A stretch of DNA of 64,000 nucleotides from Strigamia acuminata (lineage: Eukaryota; Arthropoda; Chilopoda; Geophilomorpha; Linotaeniidae). The DNA lies in the NCBI GenBank assembly GCA_949358305.1, contig OX442318.1, forward strand, positions 12,010,517 to 12,074,516, given 5' to 3'. The notes under the pieces were generated by a model. It ran no database searches, was not told where the DNA came from, and was given only the letters and a program-made list of their open reading frames with translations. Positions within the stretch are counted from its first letter, which is position 1, and the number at the start of each line of letters is the position of its first letter. Shown one piece after another: positions 35,918 through 47,719 of the stretch. Position numbers and translations under genes: made by a program.

Positions 35918-36150
35918 TTCACCGGAAATACACATTTATTACGTCATTTGACCGGAAATACAAATTTTTCACGTCATTTGACCAGAAATACAAATTTTTT
36001 ACGTTATTTCACCAGAAATACAAATTTTTTACATTATTTGACCAGAAATACAAATTTTTTACGTCATTTGACCAAAAATATAATTTTTTTTACTCATTTG
36101 ACCGAAAATACAATTTTCTTTACTCATTTGAGCGGAAATACAATTTTATT
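35918..36150. repeat. Minisatellite, 30-bp unit
   Basis: Seven to eight copies of ACGTCATTTGACCAGAAATA followed by CAAATTTTTT. Confidence 0.95.
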
Positions 36151-36539
36151 GTGTCACCCCTTGGCATTCCCTATTTAATATCATTTTTAACATTTCTAAA
36201 ATATACTTTTTTAAATTCTTATAATATTTTTGGCGATTTTTGGATTTTATATTTATACAAGACAGAACGTGCAGTTTGAATTGTTGGCGTTGTGGGGACA
36301 GACTTGTAATTGCAGTGGGGAAATCTATATGTAAATTGGTGGTGCCTGTTTATCATTACTTTAGCCTGTTTATAATTAAAGTGCAGTAATAAAACTTATT
36401 TCGCATTACAGCAGCTGCATTCGAAAAGTCATTTAGTCTGATTTACCTCCTCCAAACCAGTCTAAATGCATATCTTAGCCATTTAGACTAAAAGTTGTTT
36501 AAAAGGCTGCTCAAAACTGCTATAAATTTACAAAAGCTA
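36151..36539. other. No gene; transposon-end-like word
   Basis: GCAGCTGCATTCGAAAAGTC then ATTTAGTC at 36412 resembles an inverted partner at 52742-52794 (GCAGGTGCATTTGTAAAGTC in reverse). Confidence 0.45.
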
Positions 36540-36770
36540 AAAACTCGGGTTTCACGAGGTTGCTTCATTTCGTCGCCGATCATTTCGTCTTTTTATCACA
36601 CGTTTTTTAGGCTGCGTCCACCTCAAGTTGAAGGTTTTTTTTTTACTTTTTTTCCTAACAAGGGGGGCCAGCGCCCCACGAACCTAACCTTACCAGTCTT
36701 TTTAAAACTAATCTCCCTCCAGACAGAAATAGTCGGCGCCAAAATGAAGAAACCCCGGTTTCGCTACCGG
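36540..36770. mobile_element. Foldback element, copy 2
   Basis: The core CTAACAAGGGGGGCCAGCGC then CGAACCTAACCTTACCAG matches copy 1, but the arms are different: GGTTTCACGAGGTTGCTTCA / TTTCGTCGCCGA on the left, paired with GTCGGCGCCAAAATGAAGAA then ACC on the right. Confidence 0.7.
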
Positions 36771-36774
36771 TGAA

Positions 36775-37490
36775 CACCGGCATCGAAAACCACTTTTCTA
36801 GAACTTATGATTTTCTAAAAGTCTAAGTTCTACAAATCTGAAATCAGTTGTTCACACTTAAGGATAGTTTTGTACAAGTGTCATGACGTTTTAACCTGCC
36901 CAGGTAAAAAAAACCTGCAGAATTTTGCAGAAAACTTGCCTGCGGAAAAAATTCTGCAGAAAATCTTTTTTTTCTGCAGAATTCTGCAGAAAAATTGTCA
37001 GCCGAAAATATTCTGCAGAAAAGGTTAACATTTTTCTGCAGAATTCTGCAGAATTTGGTAATTTTTCTGCAGAATTCTGCAGAATTTGGTAATTTTTCTG
37101 CAGAATTCTGCAGAATTTGGTAATTTTTCTGCAGAATTCTGCAGAATTTGGTAATTTTTCTGCAGAATTCTGCAGAATTTGGTAATTTTTCTGCAGAATT
37201 CTGCAGAATTTGGTAATTTTTCTGCAGAATTCTGCAGAATTTGGTAATTTTTTCTGCAGAAAGTTTTTCTCCTGGGTGCTGTTGGCAGCCATTTTTTGTG
37301 AACGTCAGCCCAAAACTAGTCACACGACACAATGGGCGCGTGTTTTGCAGTTGTGACGTCAAGTTTAAGAAAACTTTTCTTCAACTTGAGTTGTAGAAAA
37401 GTCCACCATCTTGTTTTGAGTTCTTGGAAACCTGTGGTACCGTGAACACGGGTTTTCTACAAAAGTGGTTTAGGTGTGAACAGGGCACAA
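36775..37490. mobile_element. GTTCACA TIR element hosting the CTGCAG element
   Basis: GTGAACACCGG ... AAACCACTTTTCTAGAA on the left is imperfectly inverted as CTACAAAAGTGGTTTAGGTG ... GTGAACAGGGC on the right (37457-37487). Confidence 0.5.
36896..37283. mobile_element. CTGCAG element with 31-bp minisatellite
   Basis: Ends GCCCAGGTAAAAAAAACCTG and CAGAAAGTTTTTCTCCTGGG are imperfect inverts. Inside, 37031-37253 has seven 31-bp units, each containing the perfect palindrome CTGCAGAATTCTGCAG followed by AATTTGGTAATTTTT. Two long minus-strand frames (172 and 133 residues) are products of this array. Confidence 0.85.
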
Positions 37491-38746
37491 ATGTAAAATT
37501 AAACATGTCTACAGTCTTACTAGTGGTTTCATCTGACTATTTATTGCCATTTCTACTGAAACTACAGAAACAAAAACTTTGAATGCACCTCCAAAGTGGA
37601 TCCTAATGTATTTTAAAACTACAGAAAATTCTGCCAGAACATTCCATTCCCATACCACTTGTGCTCCACCAATAAGAATACTCACATTATCTACCCATTA
37701 AAAAAAATCTAATTAGTAAACTGCAAAATATTAATTTCTCCCAAAGGATAAATGTGAAAACTAAAACTTTAAAACAAAAAAAAAAAAAAAAAAAAAAACC
37801 TTCAAGTGTGACTAAAAAAACCGCCAAAGTAATTAAAACTGATACTGCAAATGTATATTTCTTTTTAAATTTTTCTCCTCCCAAATTCTCGCGAAAAAGA
37901 CACCCAGAACCAGTTAAAGGTTATTCCATTAAAGAGTGCGCATTGAATGCGTGCAAACGTGTTAACAAGTCAGAAATTTTCAAAGGTGCCGACTTGGAAG
38001 ATTTGAGGTCTCCATGGTCGGTGTGCTCGATTAGGCGATGATCTCTTGTAGCTACGGTCATCCGACTACTCGCGAATGAGTTAATAGAAACCAAGCCTTC
38101 CAAGTTAATGAACCTTTAATGAAATCAGCAGCGCTCTCTGCCGTGCCAACCGGCTATAAAAGATGGACAAGCGATATGGCCGCTGCACTATTGTCTCTCA
38201 AGTTTCGACAAAACCACTGTTATGTTATTAGCACGTGCAATTAATAATCTAATTAATTTAAACATACAATGTTGGCCTTATTGCTGCGGTAAAACGTCAT
38301 TAATATTGGCAGCGAAAGAGGGCGCTTCAAAGGTTTTATCTAATTTCCTGTTAATTGTACGAGTGATGTAGTTTCAAATACAGCAAACAAAGACAATTTC
38401 TTCAAACTAACCCCCATTGTGTCACTTAGCTCCGTCGAAAGTGCTTCTCAAACATTTTTCCTGCCACTACAGAAGCTCGACAAGTTGCAGCCGAACGTAC
38501 AAAAAAAGCATTGGGTATGAAGCAGGCCCCAGTGCTCGTATAAGAATCCACACGTGAGAGATCGAGGGTTTTTACTTGAACTAGACAAACATGTTGAAAC
38601 AGTAATGGCGGGAGTGAGGAAATACAACGCCGTGTCAACTGGTGGCAGTTGGAGTGTTCGGACTCCGTCTTGTTTTTATGATAATTCCTGACGCGCATGC
38701 ATCTGCAGCGCCCCCTGTAAAAATATGTTAATAAAATCACTCAACC
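37491..38746. other. No gene; possible core promoter at 38.15 kb
   Basis: GGCTATAAAAGATGG at 38152 is a good TATA-box match in a GC-richer patch (38100-38200). A 49-codon frame (38222-38371) follows about 62 bases later but resembles nothing. Low weight. Confidence 0.25.
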
Positions 38747-39143
38747 TATACTCTGACTCACTATAAGGTTGGCCTTTCTGCCATTGGCCGAGCCATTTCA
38801 CTTGTGTAGTGATACAAAAAATTGACCAAAACACTCGAATTACAATTGATGTGCAGACATTGTAATCGATTGCCTAGGTAACGGTAAAAAATTCAAAATT
38901 GTGTGCCTTCCTGACAAAGCAACCAATAAACTGAACAAACATGTGTATTGAAATAAAAACAAGTAAAGAACTGTATTAAATGAATGAAAAAAACATTTTT
39001 TTATAAAATAAAATAAAAGTTCTATCATTTTAATCATTATAGTAATCACAAAAATTTCCTGGTGGCAGTACACTGTCTACAGTTGGGAGTAATGAGGCTC
39101 GGCCAATGGGAGAAAAGCCAACCTTATAGTGAGTCATAGTATA
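38747..39143. mobile_element. TATACT MITE, copy 2
   Basis: Arms of 48 bp differ at 3 positions only: TATACTCTGACTCACTATAA then GGTTGGC and CATTGGCCGAGCC. Interior blocks GTGTAGTGATACA, CATTGTAATCGATTGCC and CCTGACAAAGCAACCAATAA are shared with other copies. 397 bp, no coding capacity. Confidence 0.9.
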
Positions 39144-39994
39144 CGTGATGGCTGCTATTCTTTTCGATCCTGACTTACATCCACTTTAATCATTTGCATC
39201 AAGCGAGAGGAACACATTAGCAGTAATTAGCAATCGGACAATTTTTGGATTTTTTGGCCATAAACACCACCATTGGTTGGCTGACGAAATTATAAAGTAC
39301 AAATAAATTGTCCAAAATGAATTTCTAAGATAATCGGCACAAATTACTGATTTTTAAATTTAAATTTAAATTTAAAATTTTTCTTTATGACCTGCCAGAA
39401 TTCCTCCTTCCCTATTGGCTACAAATATGACGTCATCAAACGTGTTGTCCTTTTATATGCAAATACTAAAATCCAATTCTCCAAAATATTATTGAAACCA
39501 TGTGTAAATATAATAACATCTCATAGCCAAGGAGAAAAAGAAGTGCAATAAATCAGTCAATTGAATCTATTCATTCGAATTGAGTTATCATTAAATGTAC
39601 CACAGCAACCTAACTGATGCAGTATTCAGCCGCATGCAAATATCTCCAGGATATGTGTACACTGAGCAAATCTTAGTTTTCCCTCACCACATAATGGTAC
39701 AAAAAGAGAGGAAAAAAATCAAGAAAAGAAAAAAATAGGCAAGTAATACAAGAAAGGTTTCCACCAAAAGATAAGAGCCCTTAAAAGGAAGACTCACAAT
39801 ATTGCAAACCTGCTTCTCATTTCCTTCAGACCTAAATTTAAAACACAATTGTATTTAAACACTTCCACACAAATCCGTTCTTAGCTTGACCACCAGTTAC
39901 AAAATACCTTTTAATGAAAACCAAAAACTGTCAGGGATGGACCCTTAAAGTTCAGGGGTCGAGTTAGGAGCAAAAAACCGAAAGCGGATAATTG
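39144..39994. other. No recognisable gene
   Basis: AT-rich, nothing supported. Confidence 0.5.
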
Positions 39995-40232
39995 CCGGAT
40001 CGGTAACTACGGTAAGACGCATCGGACCAAAAGACACACACAGAGAAATTTTTATCAATAAAATATATTATTGTGTTTGCTCAAGCGGGCGAGTTTTTAG
40101 CCGCTTTTTCGTGTAAAAGCAAACTTTTAAATTTTACCAGCTCCCTTGTGTTTCCACCTTAAGACATACCCCAATTTTTGGTCGACTTTTAAAAGTAAAA
40201 AAGTGCGTCTTATGGTCCACAAAATACGGTAC
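39995..40232. mobile_element. GTGCGTCTTATGGTCC-ended element
   Basis: GGTAAGACGCATCGGACC (40010) is inverted as GTGCGTCTTATGGTCC (40203) ending AAAATACGGTA. Similar words occur at 52308 and 52382. Confidence 0.45.
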
Positions 40233-40265
40233 TCGCATTAAATACAGAATATATTGTCAAATTAC

Positions 40266-40677
40266 TATACTCTGGCTCATCGTAAGAAGGGGACCAGTTC
40301 CTATTGGCCGAGCCATTTCACTGGTGTAGGCATACATAAAAATAGGCCAAAATACATGTTGAGTGCTTGCCAGACAAAACAATCAATCATAAAATTCAAA
40401 AATTGCTTGCCTTCCTGACAAAGCAAACAATAAACTGAACGAACTGAAAAAACATGTATTTTGGAAAAATAACAGCATAAAACATTGCTTTAAGACATTT
40501 TAAAACATTTTATTATTACATCAAAGTCAATTTACATCATTTCAACCATCTACAATAATCAAACAAATTAAAAACAACAAAACTACATTTCCTGGTGGTA
40601 GTATAAAGGCAACAGTTAAAAGTAAACAGGCTCGGCCAATAGGAACTGGTCACCCTCTTACGATGAGCCAAAGTATA
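40266..40677. mobile_element. TATACT MITE, copy 3
   Basis: Arms of 49 bp differ at 3 positions: TATACTCTGGCTCATCGTAA then GACCAGTTCCTATTGGCC and GAGCC. Interior homologous to copy 2 (CCTGACAAAGCAAACAATAA; TTTCCTGGTGG). 412 bp. Confidence 0.9.
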
Positions 40678-42107
40678 CTACCATGGTATTTCCAACTGAG
40701 ATCAAATCCAAGCTGCTGATTGGCAGGAAAATTTAATTATTTCTTTCCAGTCTGAATTCATCAATAAACCCCTTTGCTGAGGACAGATCTTTGCTATTCA
40801 TATTAGATACGAAGAATTCTTCGACAACACCAGATTCTAATAAAAATGCTAATGACTTTTCTAGATACGTATAATTCTATAATAAGTATTGTATAATAGA
40901 TTATTAGTTTATAATAATCAGCATTTTCAATTTCACCTCGAGTCTATTCCATGTATGGTATAAATGTTCGTTTCGTTATCCTTTCATTGCTATTCACAAA
41001 GTACTCTCGCACATCCATCGGCTTAAAATGGAAATTCACAAGGATTTAAAATGTATTTCAATTCTTATACATATGTTAATCGATGCGAAACAAAATTCTC
41101 GCCAAGAATACTAATCAGTTTGTTAAATCCCAGCAGCAAATTATGAAAATCTTACATTTTTCCCTGCGAAGCGAGCGTCAAGCGGCCATTTAAAAAATCA
41201 CGTTCGGCTCTCGCCCTCGAGATTTGCCAATAAAAGGGTCATCTTTAACATCAATGAATGTTAAGATCCCTCAAGCACCTAATCCATAGAGCCATCTGGT
41301 CAGGAAGAAATGAATCAACCTTTCACTGGGGCTTTCAAGGCAAAAGCATCAAATACAATTTTCCATTTTTCCAATGACTGCCTTCATCTTTAAGGTATTT
41401 CCTGTACAAAGTGCGAAGTTATTGATCGCATTTTTACCCCCGCTTAAGCAATTAAACAGAATCCTGTCTTTCCTTCCTAATTAAAAAGTGTTTTTCACAA
41501 TTTCCTCTCACCGATCCCATGCAACCCGTGAAGAAAAAAACAAAAGCCTATTTTCTTTCGCTCGTTGCATACATGTGTACAATCCATTGGCACACATGTT
41601 CAAAATCATTGCTTCAACCTAATTATCTAAGCAGATCATGTTTTATCAACTTTTTTTTAAAAAGAAAAAGCTCACTTTTTTCCAATGTGGTTATTTATAT
41701 TTAAAGATGGTAGATGCAGTCTGGGGGAAAACTATCTTTTCTGAAATGTCGCTTGCGGAAGAATTGCATTTCGCATAATTGTTTCGTGCTTAATCGTGGT
41801 GCCGTGTTGCCCCACAAATTGCCGCATGCAGGTATCACAAAGGCGCATTCCATAGCTCCACATTCTGAAGCGGGCCAAGATCTTTAGTGGGCCCCCTACC
41901 TACCGCTAAGGTTAAGAACACTGTGATCCTCAGCTCTACAGGATTTAGGATAAAATAAGTTAATTAAAATGCAAGGATAATGCGATATACCTAATAAAAT
42001 AAGTGATTTTAGTTGGATGGACAAAACAAAAGTCCACAATTTATAAATTCCCTTTTTGTCTTGCAGTTCATCCCACTCAGCTTGCCAACTTGCTAGTCAC
42101 AAGGGGT
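40678..42107. other. No recognisable gene
   Basis: Ordinary DNA; nothing supported. 41850-41950 (GGGCCAAGATCTTTAGTGGG) may be the left part of the element carrying the array that follows. Confidence 0.4.
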
Positions 42108-42500
42108 GCCCCTAATCCCTGGCACCCCTAATCCCTGAGGCCCCAAATCCTTGTCACTCCTAATCCCTCAATCCCTGAGGTCCCAAATCCCTGGTGACCC
42201 CAATCCCTGGTGTCCCAGATCCTTTAGGCCCCAAATCCCTGGTGCCCCCAGTCCCCGAAGCCCCTAATCCCTGGCGCCCCTAATCCCTGGCGCCTCTAAT
42301 CCCTGGCGCCCCTAATCCCTGAGGCCCCAAATCCCTGAGACCCCAAATCCCTGGTGACCCCAATCCCTGACACTCCAAATTCCTGAGACCCCTATTACCT
42401 GAGGTCCCTAATCTTTGGCACCCCGAATCCCTAAGGCCCCTAATCCCTGGCACCCCGAATCCCTAAGGCCCCTAATCCCTGGCACCCTTCTTCCCAGGCC
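42108..42500. repeat. Minisatellite, 16-17 bp unit, about 23 copies
   Basis: CCTAATCCCTGGCACCC units with GAGGCCCC and GGTGACCCC variants. It is followed by CAGGCTACAGCCCTGTCAGCC, similar to the GGGGCTGCAGCCCAGTTAAC end of the 31.4-kb element. Confidence 0.92.
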
Positions 42501-43846
42501 CCCAGGCTACAGCCCTGTCAGCCTGTGAGAGCCTTGGCACACCCATAAAGACTTATATACAAAGCAACACATTTAAAACTGCTCGTCTCAATAACTTCAA
42601 AAACATGCATTTGTGAAAGTCCCTAGAAAACTTTTCCTATCATAGATTGCCCTGAATAGACCAGCTGGATTAAGAAAGGGAAAAGGTGTCCAAAGTTTAT
42701 AATCAGACAAATTTAGACCACAAAGTTTGCAATCAGGCAACCCAAACCCAAACCTTGTTTCAAGACACAATTGAAGAAAGCACAGCCATTTTTCGAAATC
42801 ACATACGGTTTGTTACCGGTCTGCTTAAATCTACCGAAGAAAGAATTCTTTCCCGCTTTAGCTCAAGTTAATTTCCTTTATCATCATACAAATTAAAGTT
42901 TTTTCCCCTCCCAACCTCCCCTCCCAGAAACTCATAAATTCAAAGTTAAAAGACAAATCCATGTGGTGGAATTTATCATTTTTTCCCTCCACTTCACAGA
43001 CTAAAGGTTATTCCACAATTTATCATCTTCTGTACAAGATCTAGGATAACTGCAAAGAAAGCTAAAGATTCATTGCAACCTCTTTGAAAACCATATGAAT
43101 CTATCACTATACAGAAAGTTTAAAAACAAGTCTCCTAGAACTTGTGAGCACTGTATTTCCCCCTGCTGTCTGACCCAAAAGGTTGGCATCAAGAAGTGTA
43201 AGAGCTTAACTGAGCAAAAATTGTAGTTATCTTCATCGTCTGCAGCCATGGGTCATCATAAATCAAATGAAAAGAAAGAAAATGCCAATAACTCACATGA
43301 TACAGCCAACTGCTATTTGTTTCCAATCAATTTCAATTATTGAAATACAATATATCCATTGATTACCTCTTTACGCTTGCACGGTGGAAATTAATTGCTC
43401 TTTTCGTAAACATAACCCGCATGAGCAAATCGAAAACTTCCATACTCCATTTCAAGCGTCAAGGGGAGCCCGTGCAAATTACCCAACCCGAACACATTGC
43501 AATATCTTTGTAATTTATTTGCAGCGTAAAATATTTTATTTATTTATTCATTTATTTAATTTCAAACACTCCAATAGAGTAAATACAGTGTGGAAAAAAA
43601 ATTAAGCAGTGTTTTGAACCTTTAAAACGTGAGTGTGCAGTCGTTTACGCATGTGCTTGCAAATGAAACGGCAACGAGACGCAGAACAGTCAAGGACCGA
43701 GGATCTGACATCATACGGAAGATCGTTCCAGAGTGACGTACACCGATAAGGGTAGGTCTTCCAAAAAAAACAATGGCAACTGAGCGGATCGACTGCATCA
43801 ATGCCTCATTTTGCAAGTCAATGCCGCAATCAACACTGAACATCTT
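42501..43846. other. No recognisable gene
   Basis: Short unassigned frames only. Confidence 0.5.
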
Positions 43847-44082
43847 TATACTCTGGCCATGTGTAAGTTGAGCCTAAATCCGAGCCTCACAACTCACTCT
43901 GGTGCTGCCACCAGGAAAAATAGTTCAGAGTTTATTGCTTGCTTCTTCCAGAAATCTTAGAACATTCGCTTACTATTTTCAGTAGATTGGTTGCAATCTT
44001 GGTGTTTGGATCTATTTTCTTGTATCACTACACCAGAGAAAAGGCTCGGATTTAGGCTCAACTTACACATGGCCAGAGTATA
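43847..44082. mobile_element. TATACT MITE, copy 4 (inverted, internally deleted)
   Basis: Arms are perfect over 40 bp: TATACTCTGGCCATGTGTAA then GTTGAGCCTAAATCCGAGCC. Interior GCTGCCACCAGGAAA and TGTATCACTACACCAGAG match copies 2 and 3 in reverse order, so this copy is in the opposite orientation. 236 bp. Confidence 0.9.
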
Positions 44083-46310
44083 GACACTCTATTCGTAAAC
44101 TTAGAGGGCCGTCTATAAATTACGTAAAGCAAATTTTGGGATTTTTAGACCTCCCCAGAAACATGGCCGTAACAAATTCCTGACCCCACCTCTAATTACG
44201 CAATAAAACTGAAATAACCCCCCCTCCCCCCCCCACAAAAAAATGTTGAAAAGTCAGTATTAAAAATGCATATATTTTCAATATTTCAATTTATTTTACA
44301 TGGACCGGAACATTATCAGAACCGACCCCGCTCTCCCTTAGTAACGACTCTTAACATAATTTGAAACCCCCAATATCCATCCGTTGTAATTTTTATCCGT
44401 TCTTGTCGGTCCAGCTTGCATGCAATAAAATTATGCCTAGCACTTCGCGCATTAATTTCCTGTCGCTTTGCACTTACGTAAACAGACTCACCCAGTGTAA
44501 ACTAGCCGTAAGGTAACATCGAACAAATTTGGAGTACAAAATCGACATATACCCAAAGCTACTAATCCTAGTTTTGGCTATATTCATGAGTTTTGGCTAA
44601 TAACCATTGAAAGTAGGATTTCCGCATCAGCAATTCCCAACCAACCAATTAAATGTGTCATAAATGTGTCATCTTTCTTTCCTCTCTCCAGATTGGCTGT
44701 ATTGTATTGGAGCAGCCATTGGAACAAACACCCAACAATCCTAAACGGCCTCGACAGAGACCGGCTTGTGTAAATCTGCCGTAAGTGAGTAATTTTCAAG
44801 AACTAAGCTAGTTTATGTGGATACGAGGCATAAGATGGAAGATTCGCATGGAAGCGGGAGCAAATTGGAAATTTTCAATTGCCTCGTGTGTCCAAATCTA
44901 CACTTAGTACCTCATGCATGGATTCCCTATCACATCGCACCAATGTAAACGTGATGGAATAGAAATGTCCCAAATTTCAACCCGAAGAGGAAAAATTGGG
45001 CCGATTAACCACAGAACTTCCCATCCATCATTTTTGTGTTGATCGGTACAAACGTGATAAAGGCACCATCTGTTGTTGCAATATTACAACTTTTTGCGGA
45101 CAAATGGCGGCTCACCATGACTACAAGCATTTTTGTTAGATTTGAACAATAAACAATATTATTGCATCGTTGTTGTCCATTAATTTTGTTGCGGTGTTTA
45201 TTGTTGTTCACATTGCAATTGTCTTTATTGTTGCAATACATCAATAAATACTTAATAATGTCTAATCATAATACAAATAACATTTGTCCCATAAAAAAAC
45301 AAAAAGTAAAAAAAATAAGCCTTATGAATAAACAACAAATAGACGGCACAAATAAGCCTAAAGCTAGCCGCGACAACAAAGTGTGATATGATCGCGTCAC
45401 AATAGACGGCGTGTTTAACAATTGTAATGAAAACATGACCTTTAACCGCTCTCATTGTTGTTCGCATGAAAGAATGAAATATGTTTGACAAGCACTTTGG
45501 AAACAAACATCACAAATGACCAAAACATATTTCAAAAACACGGAGTGGGTCCTTCAAGCAAGTTTGCATGTGCTATTTAATTTGTCTACATAGCACTTAC
45601 TGTCTTGTCGTTCACAACTTATTTTCTTGCGTCAGCCCTTTGGCAAGAGGATTCCGGAAATCGTCCTCTTCTATACTTTCCGGAGACTTGACCGCAAAAG
45701 AAGGGAAGCAGATGGTCGAGAGTCTCCACTCTTGTCTTCCAACCACGAGTATAGAATACTTTTGGCTGACATTCCACAAGAGGGAGAAAAGCAGTAAAGA
45801 GACAAAAGAAAGATCCGTCCAATTCTTTTTACTGCAGATTGGAAAGGCGCTTAATGTGAGCAAGGAACACCCTCTTCCTCCGATGTGCAATAGGCGAAAG
45901 GATATAATAAAGATTGACAAAAAAAAACATAAAATTCTAATCAAAATTAAATTCATTGAACTAGAGAAATCATTAAACTATATTTCTAACTTTGTGTTTT
46001 ACTACTGGACAAGCACGTAATAAATAAGTAAATTGTATAAATAAAACATGGCAAACTCAATGCAATTTGTCCAAAAAACGCGATGAATGTCAATGACAGG
46101 ATCAAAATTGGATGGGTATTGCATTGCCCCTAGCCATTCAGCATATTGTTCACATTTTATCATAAATGCTCCATTCATTGTTGTCAAAGTTTATACGACC
46201 AACAAATTAGTACAGACTTCTTGTCAACTTGGAATGAACAATAGTCATAGGCCATACTCCGTCCAAAGCCGGGATGAGCCGGAGAGACCTGACGATTTAG
46301 ATAATCTAAT
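44083..46310. other. No recognised gene; two frames of note
   Basis: 44101-44170 begins GAGGGCCGTCTATAAATTAC, a transposon-end-like word, followed by C-runs. At 45568-46020 a 150-residue plus-strand frame and a 114-residue minus-strand frame overlap; neither is recognised. Confidence 0.35.
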
Positions 46311-46468
46311 TATAGTCGAAACTCTTTATAACGAAACGCGATATAACGAATTATCGATATAACGAATACCTAAAAATGGCTGGTTTGGTTGGCTGGCCAT
46401 ATAACCCCATGTTACAAAAATTCGATATAGCGAAATCTCGTTATAACGAATCGAAAGTTTCGACTGTA
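46311..46468. mobile_element. GTCGAAAC/ATAACGAA MITE
   Basis: Ends TATAGTCGAAAC and GTTTCGACTGTA flank repeated TATAACGAA and CGATATA words, a layout known from pogo/Tigger-like and other TA-inserting MITEs. 158 bp including TA. Confidence 0.8.
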
Positions 46469-46984
46469 CTTTGTAACTAATTAAAATTTTTATTTGAAAC
46501 TAAAACCATTATACAGAGTTTGGAATGCCATTTTTACGTCTGGAAAACCCGCACATACCCTCCACTCCATACCGTGTGAAGCTTAAGGAATACCGCTTAA
46601 ACACACGGATGATCGACAGGTCTATCAGCGCCCTGTGAAATTTTGTCACAAAACTACGACTAAGACGACAATCGATACAACGGAAATGCAAACAATCTAC
46701 GACAAAACAGACAGAGGGAGAAAAATTGGAACACAACAAACAAACTCCTCCCCATATAACTCTACATTGAGGCAAGATTGTTTCCCTTTGCGTTTTTTGT
46801 GCACAGACATTGTTTTGAATGTATAAAATCTAATAAAACCGGTCTTTGTTCGGACCTTTTAAGCTAGTAGGTGAATTTTGGACACATTAATGCGCTGTCT
46901 AAGTTTTGACCCTAAGCTGGCCCTGCAAAGCTGCATTGTAACTTTTGCAGGCCCTGTGCCTAAAGTCTCTCAAAAACGGGACTT
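46469..46984. other. No recognisable gene
   Basis: Unassigned frames only. Confidence 0.5.
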
Positions 46985-47185
46985 TTTGAAAAACCGATAT
47001 TTCGGTATTCAATATTCAAAAAACCGGTATTTCGGTATTCAATATTCAAAAAACCAGTAATTCGGTATTCAATATTCAAAAAACCGGTATTTCGGTATTC
47101 AATATTCAAAAAACCGGTATTTCGGTATTCAATATTCAAAGAAACCGGTATTTCGGTATTCAATATTCAAAAAAGCGGTAAACCG
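46985..47185. repeat. Minisatellite, 30-bp unit
   Basis: Six copies of AAAACCGGTATTTCGGTATT then CAATATTC. Because 30 is a multiple of three, an artefactual open frame (FLNIEYRNTG)n results. Confidence 0.95.
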
Positions 47186-47719
47186 CTATTTTTCAGTAAT
47201 AAAATGAAATAAAATAGCTCCAATGTTAAATATTTTTATTTTAATTTTCCTTTTTTAGAATGTGTGTTAAAGAAATACATTTAATGTTAGCTGTGTAGTC
47301 TAGACGTAAGATGAAGCCCAAAATGTTCAGTTCAACCACAAAAACACTCCGTGAGACTGACAAATTTATCCTACGGCTATTACAAATGTCTACTTTTTCA
47401 AATAAATAAGTTTTTATCTACAAGTTAACGACGTTTAAAGGTTTAGTAAATTATCTCGCTACTTTTCATTTTGCCACAGTTCCCCCTTTAACACTATTCA
47501 AAGCAGGAAATTACGTCATTTTGACAAAAAAGTTGGAGTCGTAAAGTGACTTTTAAATTGTGGAAAACCAATTTGTGGTTGTCGACACAGTGTGAGCGAT
47601 GTTGAGAAGCGAAGATTCGTGTTGGCAACTGCGGATTTTATTAACTATACGACGAACTACAACAGTTCGCAGTGCTGCCATTCTTATGCTATGTGGTAGC
47701 ACGTTAGAAAACGCCCGAT
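47186..47719. other. No recognised gene
   Basis: Flank of the retroelement remnants; no LTR seen. Confidence 0.4.

Noticed and set aside
36844-37362. 172- and 133-residue open frames with ITKFCRILQKN-type repeats
   Set aside because: They are translation of the 31-bp CTGCAG minisatellite; 31 is not a multiple of three, so the same unit is read in three frames in turn.
38152-38371. TATAAAAG followed by a 49-codon frame
   Set aside because: The frame has no recognisable domain, no splice support and no conservation evidence; kept only as a low-weight note.
45568-46020. 150-residue plus-strand frame as a gene
   Set aside because: An equally long frame exists on the other strand, the C-terminal third is Lys/Ile-rich low complexity, and no domain or splice signal is evident.
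46960-47163. Frame with FLNIEYRNTG repeats
   Set aside because: Product of the 30-bp minisatellite, with no independent sign of coding.
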